Shown here: positions 1 to 9,293 of the stretch, piece by piece
How positions within the stretch are numbered: the stretch's first letter is position 1
Layout of the letters: every line of letters begins with the position of its first letter
NCBI RefSeq assembly: GCF_034931405.1
Contig: NZ_JAYGHA010000026.1
Span: 18,715-82,714 of the forward strand
DNA: 64,000 bases
Reading direction: 5' to 3'
DNA from: RDYJ01 sp034931405
GTDB lineage: Bacteria > Cyanobacteriota > Cyanobacteriia > Cyanobacteriales > Nostocaceae
Notes under the pieces: model-generated
What the model was told of the DNA's origin: nothing
Seen by the model: the letters and a program-made list of their open reading frames with translations, nothing else
Database searches by the model: none
Program-made: the position numbers and the translations under genes

Positions 1-1279
1 TTTTACAGTTACAGTTAAACTTGGGATTATTTTTAAGATCCCATCATCAAGCAATACGTAAGTATTCAGCTATAGCAATCGTTCATCCCCAGATCCCCGA
101 CTTCTAAGATCAATTTATCATTTATGGACACAATAAACAAAAGAAGTCGGGGATCTTATCACCTCACCTGAATTCTTACAGCACATAATGTATTAAGCGT
201 ATTTTATTCTAAAAAGACTAAAAGAAATGGTGTTGTTTTGGATTAAACGCGAAGCAAGCAGATTTAATTAATTTTTGTCCGAATTTCTTATTCCCCAATT
301 TTGATATTATTTCTCATTCCCGCACGGCTGAAAGAACTCAAAACCCAGAAAAAAACTATCAAAAAATCAACTACTTGCAAATTATCTGCATTAAGAGTTA
401 TGCTTTTATTAAAGCTAAAATCATGCTGCAATGTAGGCGAAAAATGAAATTATCATCATTACCTATTGAAAACTTAAAAGAATATAAACTGCATTTTTAT
501 CTAAAAAAAAATGATATTCTGTATACAGAATTGAATTTCGCACATAACTGGAGTAGTCAGGTTGATCCTACTCCAGTTTTTCACCTCAAATACCCTGTAA
601 ATTAAGACTTTCAGGAGGATTTGAGATAATTTGAGTACATACTTAATATAGCTCAAAATCCCAGCAAATATGGACAAGATCCTGATAAATAAGGGATTTT
701 GAGTGAGTGCAAATAAATCCTGAACCCCGCTTCATAAATACTCGTACCCCAACCTAAAAATACTAGTACCCCTACCCAAAAAAATATTATTTAATTTTTG
801 TAATCCTGGTAAAGATAGGGATTTATAGATTTGAGTACAAACATAATAAATCCAATAAATCCTATCCTGATATAACCAAACACCTATTTAGAAAGTGCTG
901 CTATAAATCATTTATCGCCAATCACTTAACGCTCCTTAACAAATCAAAAGCCAAAAGTGAGTGGAGGGATGAGATAGCACCATGCCTGAAGTGAATAGGA
1001 GTCGCGGCTGTACAAACTTAGTCTAGCCAAGACCCACAGTTGACACACACCAGCCGAACCTTGGAGAAATTTTGGATTTTAGATTTTAGATTTTGGATTC
1101 AAAGTCTTAATTAATAGACTGTTGCCATCATCTCAAATAACACTAAAATAATCCAAAATTTGTATCATACTCATGCGGGCAAAGTGAGTATCAGACGTGA
1201 CTTCAGTTCATAGGCATTGGAAGTAGCAACGGCATCTCCCACAGTGGCCATCTAGTCCACCGAACCCTTGCGAAATTCA
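1..1279. other. Long non-coding region upstream of nifB
   Basis: I see no convincing gene in this 1.3 kb. A 76-codon open frame at 375-605 has no recognisable protein features and I treat it as chance. The region holds a 124-bp hairpin repeat (58-181), AT-rich sequence and short runs of the TTTTAGATTTTGGATT type that are common between genes of Nostocales. The stretch of about 300 bases before nifB presumably contains the heterocyst-specific nifB promoter, which in relatives depends on CnfR, but I cannot point to a defined binding site. Confidence 0.6.
58..181. repeat. MITE-like hairpin repeat, ATCCCCGAC family, copy 1
   Basis: The ends are near-perfect inverted repeats (GTAAGTATTCAG at the left, CTGAATTCTTAC at the right). 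Inside is a second inverted repeat, AGATCCCCGACTTCT against AGAAGTCGGGGATCT. A nearly identical copy lies at 3182-3306 between fdxN and nifS, and shorter relatives sharing only the inner hairpin lie at 41403, 51731 and 60090-60230. It has no coding capacity, so it is presumably moved by an enzyme encoded elsewhere. Confidence 0.75.
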
Positions 1280-2719
1280 ATGACACTACCGGCTACAGGA
1301 CTCCTCACCTCCTCCGAACAGGAACCCAATATCATCCAATCCAAATCAGGTGGTTGCGGTTGCGATAGCAGCACAACACCAGAAATGGACGAAAAACTCA
1401 TAGAACGCATCGCCAAACATCCCTGTTACAGCGAAGAAGCACATCACCATTACGCCCGGATGCACGTTGCAGTTGCACCAGCTTGCAACATTCAATGTAA
1501 CTATTGTAACCGCAAGTATGACTGTGCAAATGAAAGCCGTCCTGGAGTAGTAAGCGAATTACTCACACCAGAAGAAGCTGCACATAAAGTATTGGTGATT
1601 GCTGGAAAAATTCCCCAAATGACAGTTTTGGGAGTTGCTGGACCTGGAGATCCTTTAGCCAATCCAGAAAAAACATTCCGTACCTTTGAGTTGATTGCAG
1701 ATAAAGCGCCAGATATTAAACTGTGCTTATCTACTAACGGTTTGATGCTCACAGAATATGTCGATCGCATCAAACAATTAAATATAGATCACGTTACTAT
1801 CACCCTTAACACCATCGACCCAGAAATAGGCGCACAAATCTATTCTTGGGTTCACTATAAACGCAAGCGTTACAGAGGGATTGAAGGGGCGAAGATTCTC
1901 CTAGAAAAGCAGTTAGAAGGATTGCAAGCTTTAAAGGAAGCGGATATCTTATGCAAAGTTAATTCGGTGATGATTCCCGGAATTAATGACCAACATTTGG
2001 TAGAAGTTAACAAAGCAATTCGTGAAAGAGGTGCATTCCTGCACAACATCATGCCGCTAATTTCTGCACCAGAACATGGAACACATTTCGGTTTAACCGG
2101 TCAACGTGGACCCACAGGTAAAGAACTCAAAGAAGTTCAAGATAACTGCTCTGGTAACATGAAAATGATGCGCCACTGTCGTCAGTGTCGAGCAGATGCG
2201 GTAGGATTATTAGGAGAAGACCGCAGCCAAGAATTCACCAAAGATAAATTCCTGGAAATGTCTCCAGAATATAACCTGGAAACACGCCAAGAAGTCCATG
2301 AAGGAATTGAGAAATTTAGAGAAGAAATTAAACTAGCAAAGGCCAAGGTACAAACTGGCAAGAAAGTTGCTAATAGTCCTAAAATCCTGGTTGCAGTAGC
2401 AACTAAAGGTGGTGGATTAGTCAACCAACACTTCGGTCATGTAAAGGAATTTCAAGTCTATGAAGTGGATGGTAATGAAGTAAAATTTGTCAGTCATCGG
2501 AAGATTGATCAATATTGTCAAGGTGGATACGGTGAAGAAGCGACCGCAGAAAATATAATGAAAGCGATCGCAGATTGTAAAGCAGTTTTAGTTTCCAAAA
2601 TAGGTAATTGTCCTAAAGAGAAACTGCACGAAGCTGGCATACAAACTGTTGAAGCTTACGACGTAATTGAAAAAGTTGCTTTAGAGTTTTACGAGCAGTA
2701 TGTAAAGACTGGGGAATAG
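1280..2719 (+). CDS. nifB: NifB, FeMo-cofactor biosynthesis radical SAM protein
   Basis: NifB makes NifB-co, the [8Fe-9S-C] precursor of FeMo-co, by radical S-adenosylmethionine chemistry. The radical SAM cluster motif CNIQCNYC is near residue 75, followed by further conserved Cys positions (CRQCRADAVG near 295). The last 95 residues or so form a NifX-like domain (ILVAVATKGGGLVNQHFGH), the usual fused form in cyanobacteria. Length is 479 residues. I chose the ATG at 1280; an in-frame TTG at 1268 would add four residues. It is first in the nifB-fdxN-nifS-nifU order typical of Nostocales. Confidence 0.97.
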   Translation: MTLPATGLLTSSEQEPNIIQSKSGGCGCDSSTTPEMDEKLIERIAKHPCYSEEAHHHYARMHVAVAPACNIQCNYCNRKYDCANESRPGVVSELLTPEEAAHKVLVIAGKIPQMTVLGVAGPGDPLANPEKTFRTFELIADKAPDIKLCLSTNGLMLTEYVDRIKQLNIDHVTITLNTIDPEIGAQIYSWVHYKRKRYRGIEGAKILLEKQLEGLQALKEADILCKVNSVMIPGINDQHLVEVNKAIRERGAFLHNIMPLISAPEHGTHFGLTGQRGPTGKELKEVQDNCSGNMKMMRHCRQCRADAVGLLGEDRSQEFTKDKFLEMSPEYNLETRQEVHEGIEKFREEIKLAKAKVQTGKKVANSPKILVAVATKGGGLVNQHFGHVKEFQVYEVDGNEVKFVSHRKIDQYCQGGYGEEATAENIMKAIADCKAVLVSKIGNCPKEKLHEAGIQTVEAYDVIEKVALEFYEQYVKTGE

Positions 2720-2807
2720 GGACTGGGGACTGGGGACTAAGAAAAAAACTTTTCCCAATACCCAGTACCCAACCACTAATCACCAATTCACAAGAAGGCA
2801 AATAATT

Positions 2808-3146
2808 ATGGCTTACAAAATTACTAGCCAGTGTATTTCCTGCAAGCTCTGTTTGTCTGTATGTCCCACTGGTGCAGTCAAGATAGTAGATGGTCTACAC
2901 TTGATCGATTCTGAACTTTGCACAAACTGCAATGGTAGTATTCACACCGTACCTCAATGTAAAGCAGTTTGTCCCACTGCTAATGGTTGCGTGAAACAAG
3001 CAAGTGACTATTGGGAAAGTTGGTTTGCTAAATACAATAGTGTGTTATTGAAGTTAACCGATAAACAGGATTATTGGGAACGTTGGTATAACACTTATTC
3101 CCAGAAATTCTCTGAACAATTGAAAAAACATCAAGTAGTGGTTTAG
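2808..3146 (+). CDS. fdxN: FdxN, 2[4Fe-4S] ferredoxin
   Basis: This is a bacterial-type ferredoxin with two 4Fe-4S motifs: CISCKLCLSVCP near the N-terminus, and a second spread over CTNCNG and PQCKAVCP. It is encoded between nifB and nifS, the conserved place, and probably supplies electrons for NifB-dependent cofactor synthesis. The gene is uninterrupted, so this strain lacks the fdxN excision element known from Anabaena PCC 7120. The 112-residue length is normal for cyanobacterial FdxN. The C-terminal tail after about residue 65 is rich in Trp and Tyr and has no cluster ligands. Confidence 0.95.
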   Translation: MAYKITSQCISCKLCLSVCPTGAVKIVDGLHLIDSELCTNCNGSIHTVPQCKAVCPTANGCVKQASDYWESWFAKYNSVLLKLTDKQDYWERWYNTYSQKFSEQLKKHQVVV

Positions 3147-3181
3147 GTGAATGGGTATTGGGGATTGGGGATGAGGAAGAG

Positions 3182-3306
3182 GTAAGTATTCAGTTATAGC
3201 AATCGTTCATACCCAAATCCCCGACTTCACCAGATCAATTTATCATTTATGGTCACAATAAACAAAAGAAGTCGGGGATCTTATCGCCTCACCTGAATTC
3301 TTACAG
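3182..3306. repeat. MITE-like hairpin repeat, ATCCCCGAC family, copy 2
   Basis: This is almost the same as the copy at 58-181, including the GTAAGTATTCAG and CTGAATTCTTAC termini. It sits between fdxN and nifS within the presumed nif operon, so the nifB-fdxN-nifS-nifU transcript would carry a strong hairpin (AATCCCCGACTTC paired with GAAGTCGGGGAT) at this point. Confidence 0.75.
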
Positions 3307-3354
3307 GCAGAGTTTTTAGCAATTACCCATTACCCAATAAATAACTAATAACTA

Positions 3355-4572
3355 ATGAGTGAAATGTTAAAGAATTGCATCTATCTTGATAATAACGCTA
3401 CCACCAAAGTAGATTCTGACGTGGTTGAGGTCATGTTACCTTATCTAACAGACTACTACGCGAATCCTTCTAGTATGCACACCTTTGGTGGACAACTTGG
3501 AAAAGATGTAAAAGTAGCTAGAGAACAAGTTGCAGCTTTACTGGGTGCAGATGAGTCAGAAATTGTCTTTACAAGTTGCGGAACTGAAGGTGACAATGCT
3601 GCTATTCGTGCTGCATTATTAGCTCAACCAGAAAAACGTCATATCATCACTTCCCAAGTAGAACATCCCGCAGTTTTAAATGTCTGCAAACAATTAGAAA
3701 CGCAAGGTTATCAAGTTACCTATTTGTCCGTTAATAAGCAGGGACAAATAGACTTGAATGAGTTAGAAGCTGCTCTCACTGGTAACACCGCCTTGGTAAC
3801 AGTGATGTATGCCAATAACGAAACCGGCACAATTTTTCCCATCGAAGAAATTGGTGCTAGAGTTAAAGAATATGGAGCAATCTTTCACGTCGATGCAGTA
3901 CAAGCGGTAGGTAAAATACCCTTGAATATGAAGACCAGCACCATAGATATGTTAACTATATCTGGTCACAAAATTCATGCTCCCAAGGGTATTGGTGCTT
4001 TGTATATTAGACGTGGTGTTCGATTCCGTCCTTTATTAATTGGTGGACATCAAGAAAGAGGACGCAGAGCAGGTACAGAAAATGTTCCCGGTATTATTGC
4101 TTTAGGAAAAGCTGCGGAATTGGAAATGTTCCACTTGGAAGATGCAACTAAGAGAGAAAGAAAGTTGCGCGATTATTTGGAACAATCCTTACTTGCTAAA
4201 ATTCCCGATTGTGCAGTTAATGGTGATGTCAAAAATAGATTACCAAATACTAGCAATATCGGTTTCAAGTATATTGAAGGTGAAGCAATTCTGTTACTTC
4301 TAAATAAGCATGGTATTTGTGCTTCCTCTGGTTCTGCTTGTACTTCAGGTTCTCTTGAACCATCTCACGTTTTACGAGCAATGGGTTTACCCTACACTAC
4401 TTTACATGGTTCAATTCGTTTCAGTCTTTGTCGCTACACCACCGAAGCTGAAATTGAGCAAGTAATTGCAGTTATGCCAGAAATTGTTGAAAAACTCCGA
4501 GCTTTATCTCCCTTCAAAAATGATGATGCCGGTTGGTTACAACAGCAGGAACACACTTTAGTAAATCGGTAA
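3355..4572 (+). CDS. nifS: NifS cysteine desulfurase
   Basis: NifS is a PLP enzyme that takes sulfur from cysteine and delivers it to NifU for nitrogenase Fe-S clusters. The class V fold starts at YLDNNATT; the PLP-binding Lys is in SGHKIHAPKG near residue 205, and the persulfide-carrying Cys is in SSGSACTSG near residue 325. Length is 405 residues. The start at 3355 gives a short extension before YLDNN; the ATG at 3364 is also possible. It lies between fdxN and nifU. Confidence 0.96.
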   Translation: MSEMLKNCIYLDNNATTKVDSDVVEVMLPYLTDYYANPSSMHTFGGQLGKDVKVAREQVAALLGADESEIVFTSCGTEGDNAAIRAALLAQPEKRHIITSQVEHPAVLNVCKQLETQGYQVTYLSVNKQGQIDLNELEAALTGNTALVTVMYANNETGTIFPIEEIGARVKEYGAIFHVDAVQAVGKIPLNMKTSTIDMLTISGHKIHAPKGIGALYIRRGVRFRPLLIGGHQERGRRAGTENVPGIIALGKAAELEMFHLEDATKRERKLRDYLEQSLLAKIPDCAVNGDVKNRLPNTSNIGFKYIEGEAILLLLNKHGICASSGSACTSGSLEPSHVLRAMGLPYTTLHGSIRFSLCRYTTEAEIEQVIAVMPEIVEKLRALSPFKNDDAGWLQQQEHTLVNR

Positions 4573-4760
<188 letters not shown>

Positions 4761-4774
4761 TCTTAAAAACAACT

Positions 4775-5689
4775 ATGTGGGACTACACTGATAAAGTATT
4801 AGAATTGTTTTACGATCCTAAAAACCAAGGCGCAATTGAAGAAACTGGCGAAGCTGGTGTGAAGGTTGCAACTGGTGAAGTCGGAAGTATTGCTTGTGGT
4901 GATGCTTTAAGATTACATTTGAAAGTTGAAGTTGCATCTGATAAGATTCTTGATGCTCGGTTTCAAACTTTTGGTTGTACCAGTGCGATCGCTTCTTCCA
5001 GTGCTTTGACTGAAATGGTTAAAGGGTTGACTTTAGATGAAGCTTTGAAAGTTACAAATAAGGAAATTGCTGCATATTTAGGTGGTTTACCTGAAGCAAA
5101 AATGCACTGTTCAGTTATGGGTCAAGAAGCTTTAGAAGCTGCTATATTTAATTATAGAGGCATTCCTTTAGCCGCCCATGATGACGATGATGAAGGAACT
5201 CTAATTTGTACTTGTTTTAGTATTACTGATACTAAGATTAGAAAAGCTGTTGCTCAAAATAATCTTCTCAGTGCCGAACAAGTAACAAATTATGTAAAAG
5301 CTGGTGGCGGATGCGGTTCTTGTTTAGCGAAAATTGATGATATAATAAGAGAAGTAAAGCAGGAAACCGCCAAACAAACTCTCAACACCAAAGGCGCGAA
5401 AACTACTACAGAAATTCCTAGTTCAATGTTTAATGAAGGGCAACAAAGACCATTAACTAATGTTCAAAAAATTGCCCTGATTCAAAAAGTATTAGATGAA
5501 GAAGTCCGACCCGTTTTAATCGCCGACGGGGGAGATGTAGAACTTTATGATGTAGAAGGCGATAAAATTAAAGTTATTCTTAAAGGTGCTTGCGGTTCAT
5601 GTTCTAGCAGCACAGCCACTTTGAAAGTTGCGATTGAAGCGAGATTACGCGATCGCATCAGCAAAGAAATCATCGTTGAAGCAGTTTAG
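4775..5689 (+). CDS. nifU: NifU Fe-S cluster scaffold
   Basis: NifU assembles [2Fe-2S] and [4Fe-4S] clusters for nitrogenase proteins from NifS-derived sulfur. Its three modules are all visible: an N-terminal IscU-like domain (Cys in SIACGDA, FGCTSA and HCSVMG), a central permanent [2Fe-2S] domain (CTCFS and GGGCGSC, about residues 145-190) and a C-terminal Nfu domain with CGSC (near residue 270). The 304-residue length is normal. It follows nifS, separated only by tandem repeats. Confidence 0.96.
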   Translation: MWDYTDKVLELFYDPKNQGAIEETGEAGVKVATGEVGSIACGDALRLHLKVEVASDKILDARFQTFGCTSAIASSSALTEMVKGLTLDEALKVTNKEIAAYLGGLPEAKMHCSVMGQEALEAAIFNYRGIPLAAHDDDDEGTLICTCFSITDTKIRKAVAQNNLLSAEQVTNYVKAGGGCGSCLAKIDDIIREVKQETAKQTLNTKGAKTTTEIPSSMFNEGQQRPLTNVQKIALIQKVLDEEVRPVLIADGGDVELYDVEGDKIKVILKGACGSCSSSTATLKVAIEARLRDRISKEIIVEAV

Positions 5690-5810
5690 AAATTAGTCAT
5701 TAGTCATTGGTCATTAGTAAATGATAAATGACAAACCAGTAATTCTTACAACCCAATAAACACTATGAACACAACCAAATTGTCTGTAGAGCGATCGCCA
5801 CCATAGCGAC

Positions 5811-5838
5811 GTTCTACACACGCTCACCGCCGTAGAAC
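5811..5838. promoter_or_regulatory. Inverted repeat in the nifH upstream region
   Basis: GTTCTAC (5811-5817) and GTAGAAC (5832-5838) form a perfect 7-bp inverted repeat with a 14-base spacer, 65-92 bases before the nifH start codon. It could be a protein-binding site or a hairpin in the nifH leader RNA. Only the symmetry is seen; the role is a guess. Confidence 0.35.
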
Positions 5839-5902
5839 TTGGCCGTGAGAACCAAAAGACAAAAAACCCCCCCAATCAACCAATTCTAGGAAAACACGAA
5901 CA

Positions 5903-6787
5903 ATGAGTACCGACGCAAATATTAGACAAATAGCATTCTACGGCAAGGGCGGTATCGGTAAATCTACCACCTCTCAAAACACCCTCGCAGCAATGGCTGA
6001 AATGGGTCAACGCATCATGATCGTAGGTTGCGACCCTAAAGCGGACTCTACCCGTTTGATGCTGCACTCCAAGGCTCAAACCACCGTTCTTTCTTTGGCT
6101 GCTGAAAGAGGTGCTGTTGAAGATTTAGAACTCCACGAAGTAATGTTGACCGGTTTTCGTGGTGTTAAGTGCGTAGAATCTGGTGGTCCAGAACCCGGTG
6201 TAGGTTGTGCAGGTCGTGGTATTATCACCGCTATTAACTTCCTAGAAGAAAACGGTGCTTACACAGATTTAGATTTCGTATCTTACGACGTATTAGGTGA
6301 CGTTGTATGTGGTGGTTTTGCTATGCCTATCCGTGAAGGTAAAGCACAAGAAATCTACATCGTTACCTCTGGTGAAATGATGGCGATGTACGCTGCAAAC
6401 AACATCGCTCGTGGTGTACTTAAATATGCTCACTCCGGTGGTGTACGTTTAGGTGGTTTGATCTGTAACAGCCGTAAGGTTGACCGTGAAATCGAGTTGA
6501 TCGAAACCTTGGCTGAACGTTTGAACACTCAAATGATTCACTTCGTACCCCGCGACAACATCGTTCAACACGCAGAATTGCGTCGGATGACTGTTAACGA
6601 ATATGCACCTGATAGCGATCAGGGTAATGAATACCGCGCATTAGCTAAGAAGATCATCAACAACAAAAACCTCACCATCCCCACCCCAATTGAAATGGAT
6701 GAGTTAGAAGCATTGTTGATTGAATTCGGTATTCTTGATGATGACACCAAGCACGCTGAAATCATTGGTCAACCTGCTACTAAGTAG
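5903..6787 (+). CDS. nifH: NifH, dinitrogenase reductase (Fe protein)
   Basis: NifH is the homodimeric Fe protein that passes electrons to NifDK with ATP hydrolysis. The P-loop is GKGGIGKSTT near residue 10. The two Cys that bridge the [4Fe-4S] cluster lie in GVGCAGRG and DVVCGGF, and the Arg after the first is the ADP-ribosylation site in other bacteria. Length is 294 residues, as expected. An AGGAAAA stretch precedes the ATG. It starts the nifHDK operon; the leader carries an inverted repeat, and a hairpin lies between nifH and nifD. Confidence 0.98.
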   Translation: MSTDANIRQIAFYGKGGIGKSTTSQNTLAAMAEMGQRIMIVGCDPKADSTRLMLHSKAQTTVLSLAAERGAVEDLELHEVMLTGFRGVKCVESGGPEPGVGCAGRGIITAINFLEENGAYTDLDFVSYDVLGDVVCGGFAMPIREGKAQEIYIVTSGEMMAMYAANNIARGVLKYAHSGGVRLGGLICNSRKVDREIELIETLAERLNTQMIHFVPRDNIVQHAELRRMTVNEYAPDSDQGNEYRALAKKIINNKNLTIPTPIEMDELEALLIEFGILDDDTKHAEIIGQPATK

Positions 6788-6859
6788 AAATTTATAAGTT
6801 AGGTCAAGGAAAAAGGAAAACTCTACATAATTTCCTTTTTACCTTCCTTCCCCCCAACC

Positions 6860-6876
6860 GGGGACATTAAGTCCCC
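6860..6876. terminator. Hairpin in the nifH-nifD spacer
   Basis: GGGGAC and GTCCCC pair with a 5-base loop (ATTAA), followed by CATTTCC. A weaker pairing of AAGGAAA with TTTCCTTTT lies just upstream (about 6810-6840). Such spacer hairpins could stabilise or separate an abundant nifH message from nifHDK. There is no long T-run, so full termination is unlikely. Confidence 0.45.
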
Positions 6877-6933
6877 ATTTCCAAAAAACCTCATCCCTAT
6901 TTTCCGTTCCTTTAGGAGCAAGAGAGACAGAAT

Positions 6934-8328
6934 ATGACTCCTCCCGATGACAAGAAGATTGTTGAACAAAGAAAAGAACTCGTTAAAGAAGTTCTTAAAG
7001 CTTACCCCGAAAAAGCTGCTAAAAAGCGCGAGAAGCACTTAAACGTATACGAAGAAGGTAAGGCAGATTGTGGTGTTAAATCTAACATCAAATCCCTTCC
7101 TGGTGTAATGACCGCTCGTGGTTGTGCTTACGCAGGTTCTAAAGGTGTGGTTTGGGGTCCTATCAAGGACATGATCCACATCAGCCACGGTCCTGTTGGT
7201 TGCGGTTACTGGTCTTGGTCTGGTCGTCGTAACTACTACTTAGGTACAACAGGTGTTGATACCTTTGGTACTATGCACTTCACCTCTGACTTCCAAGAAC
7301 GCGACATCGTGTTTGGTGGAGACAAGAAACTGACCAAGTTAATTGAAGAATTAGATGTATTATTCCCCTTAAATCGTGGGGTTTCTATTCAATCTGAATG
7401 TCCTATCGGTCTAATTGGTGATGACATCGAAGCAGTAGCTAAGAAGACATCCAAAACCATCGGTAAGCCAGTTATTCCCGTTCGTTGCGAAGGTTTCCGT
7501 GGTGTGTCTCAGTCTTTAGGACACCACATCGCTAACGACATGATTCGTGACTGGGTATTCCCCAGAGCAGACAAGGCTAAGAAAGACGGTACATTGAAGT
7601 TTGAAGGAACTCCTTATGATGTAGCCATCATTGGTGACTACAACATCGGTGGTGATGCTTGGGCCAGCCGTATCTTATTAGAAGAAATCGGTTTGCGCGT
7701 TGTTGCTCAGTGGTCTGGTGATGGTACAATCAACGAAATGTTGATGACCCCCAACGTGAAGATGAACCTCATCCACTGTTACCGCTCGATGAACTACATC
7801 AGCCGTCACATGGAAGAAGCTTATGGTATACCCTGGTTGGAGTATAATTTCTTCGGTCCTACCAAGATTGCAGCTTCCTTACGTGAAATTGCTTCCAAGT
7901 TTGACGCAAAGATCCAAGCAAATGCTGAGAAAGTAATTGCTAAGTATCAACCTACCATGGATGCGATCGTTTCTAAATATCGCCCCCGTTTGGAAGGTAA
8001 GACTGTAGCAATGATGGTTGGTGGTTTACGTCCTCGTCACGTTGTTCCTGCTTTCCAAGATTTAGGAATGAAGATGATTGGTACTGGTTATGAGTTCGCT
8101 CATAATGACGACTACAAACGTACTACCAACTACATCGAAAACGGAACTATCGTTTATGACGACGTTACCGCTTACGAATTTGAAGAATTCATCAAAGCAT
8201 TGAAGCCAGACTTAGTTGCTTCTGGTGTGAAAGAGAAGTATGTATTCCAAAAAATGGGTCTTCCTTTCCGTCAAATGCACTCTTGGGATTACTCCGAACT
8301 TGATTATGTTAGTGGAAAGGTGCGTTAA
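6934..8328 (+). CDS. nifD: NifD (MoFe protein alpha), 5' part, interrupted by an excision element
   Basis: This codes for the nitrogenase MoFe protein alpha subunit. P-cluster Cys are in ARGCAYAG, GPVGCGYW and SECPIGLIG; the FeMo-co ligands are Cys in LIHCYRSMN and His449 in RQMHSWDY. In the unrearranged DNA the frame runs into the inserted element after Ser454, reads ten foreign residues and stops at 8328, giving a 464-residue truncated product. The real C-terminus (YSGPYHGYDGF onward) is at 26522-26668. Joining at TACTCCG gives 500 residues, the expected length for this family. The break is four codons after the FeMo-co His. Confidence 0.97.
   Translation: MTPPDDKKIVEQRKELVKEVLKAYPEKAAKKREKHLNVYEEGKADCGVKSNIKSLPGVMTARGCAYAGSKGVVWGPIKDMIHISHGPVGCGYWSWSGRRNYYLGTTGVDTFGTMHFTSDFQERDIVFGGDKKLTKLIEELDVLFPLNRGVSIQSECPIGLIGDDIEAVAKKTSKTIGKPVIPVRCEGFRGVSQSLGHHIANDMIRDWVFPRADKAKKDGTLKFEGTPYDVAIIGDYNIGGDAWASRILLEEIGLRVVAQWSGDGTINEMLMTPNVKMNLIHCYRSMNYISRHMEEAYGIPWLEYNFFGPTKIAASLREIASKFDAKIQANAEKVIAKYQPTMDAIVSKYRPRLEGKTVAMMVGGLRPRHVVPAFQDLGMKMIGTGYEFAHNDDYKRTTNYIENGTIVYDDVTAYEFEEFIKALKPDLVASGVKEKYVFQKMGLPFRQMHSWDYSELDYVSGKVR
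8290..8296 (+). other. Left attachment repeat of the nifD element (TACTCCG)
   Basis: The 7-base core TACTCCG is the 3' part of GGATTACTCCG (8286-8296), the 11-base direct repeat known at the nifD element of Anabaena PCC 7120. It encodes the Tyr-Ser of NifD. The copy at 26522-26528 keeps only these 7 bases (TAAATACTCCG), so the two 11-mers match at 8 of 11 positions. Confidence 0.9.
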
Positions 8329-8535
8329 TTTGAGGTTTTTTTGTTGAGGAATTAGGAGAGTTTAATTTTTAGACTAAATGTAATTTATTATGTTTGATAA
8401 TAACATTGTTTGTGGATAACTGCAAGTAGTAAAGGTCTTATTTTGTCTGGGTTTGAGATGGTTGTGAATTTTTGAATTTTGGTGATTTAGTTAAATGTGA
8501 TAACTTTTTGTGGGTTGATTTTATAGACTAAATAT

Positions 8536-8693
8536 TAGGGTGCATCAGACAGATAACTTAGTAAAAAAAGATAAATTAAAAATTTGACGCACTGACGCAT
8601 CCAACAGAAATTGATATACTTCATGCTGGGTAGGGTGCGTCAGACAAATAACTTAGTAAAAAAAAGATAAATTAAAAATCTGACGCACCCTAC
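8536..8693. repeat. Two REP-like hairpins downstream of the RAYT gene
   Basis: Two copies of a palindromic unit lie at about 8536-8601 and 8630-8693. Each starts with TAGGGTGCRTCAGA and ends in TGACGCAC or TGACGCACCCTAC, with the same AT-rich centre (ACTTAGTAAAAAAAGATAA). The first copy is degenerate at its right end. Together with the unit at 9294-9357 they bracket the RAYT gene. Confidence 0.8.
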
Positions 8694-8706
8694 AAATAGA
8701 TTTATA

Positions 8707-9258
8707 TTATTCATGTCCAATATTTTCAGGAATATTTAAAGATTCATTTGCACCCCAGTCTTGAGGATAAATTCCTTTTGCAACAAATCGGTGAAAACTA
8801 GAAAATTGCCAATTTTGAGGTGATTGGCATAAACCATGTTTTACAGGATTATAATGAATGTAATCACAGTGATTACTAAAATCTTTTTCATTTCTAATTA
8901 AATGCTCCCAATAGCGTCTTTGCCATAAATTCTTTTCTTGACGTTTTTCACGAGATAAGCTAATTTCTGTTGAAATTTGTAGTTTATGTCCACAACTTCG
9001 AGTAACAAAACTTTTTAAATAACGCCAACGAATGGGATAGTTACTATCACCTTTGGGAAGACTCCAGATACAATGAAAATGATCGGGTAACAGTACAATT
9101 GCATCAATAGAAAACGGATATAATTTTTGTGTTCTTTGTAAACCCTTGCGTAAAGTCTCCCGCCCAATATCAGTACATAACCAAGATATTCTTTTATAGG
9201 TTACTTGGGTGAAAAAATATGTTGCACCTGGTATCATTATTCGGCGATAGTTCGACAT
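8707..9258 (-). CDS. REP-associated tyrosine transposase (RAYT, Y1 HUH family)
   Basis: This is an IS200/IS605-like Y1 single-strand transposase of the REP-associated type. The HUH metal-binding motif is in LLPDHFHCIW, and the catalytic Tyr is expected in HCDYIHYNPVKHGL near residue 135; the N-terminus (YRRIMIPGATYFFTQVTYKR) is typical. At 183 residues it is full length and unbroken. It lies between REP-like hairpins with the GTAGGGTGCGTCAGA core, the arrangement in which such enzymes act on their own repeats. The same core is found at 50409, 60469 and 61216 outside the nifD element. Confidence 0.92.
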   Translation of the reverse strand: MSNYRRIMIPGATYFFTQVTYKRISWLCTDIGRETLRKGLQRTQKLYPFSIDAIVLLPDHFHCIWSLPKGDSNYPIRWRYLKSFVTRSCGHKLQISTEISLSREKRQEKNLWQRRYWEHLIRNEKDFSNHCDYIHYNPVKHGLCQSPQNWQFSSFHRFVAKGIYPQDWGANESLNIPENIGHE

Positions 9259-9293
9259 AATTAAAATGAATTGGTGATAAATTATTATATGCC

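Noticed and set aside
375..605. 76-codon open frame upstream of nifB
   Set aside because: No recognisable motif, AT-rich Lys/Ile/Tyr composition as expected by chance in this region, and no evident ribosome site.
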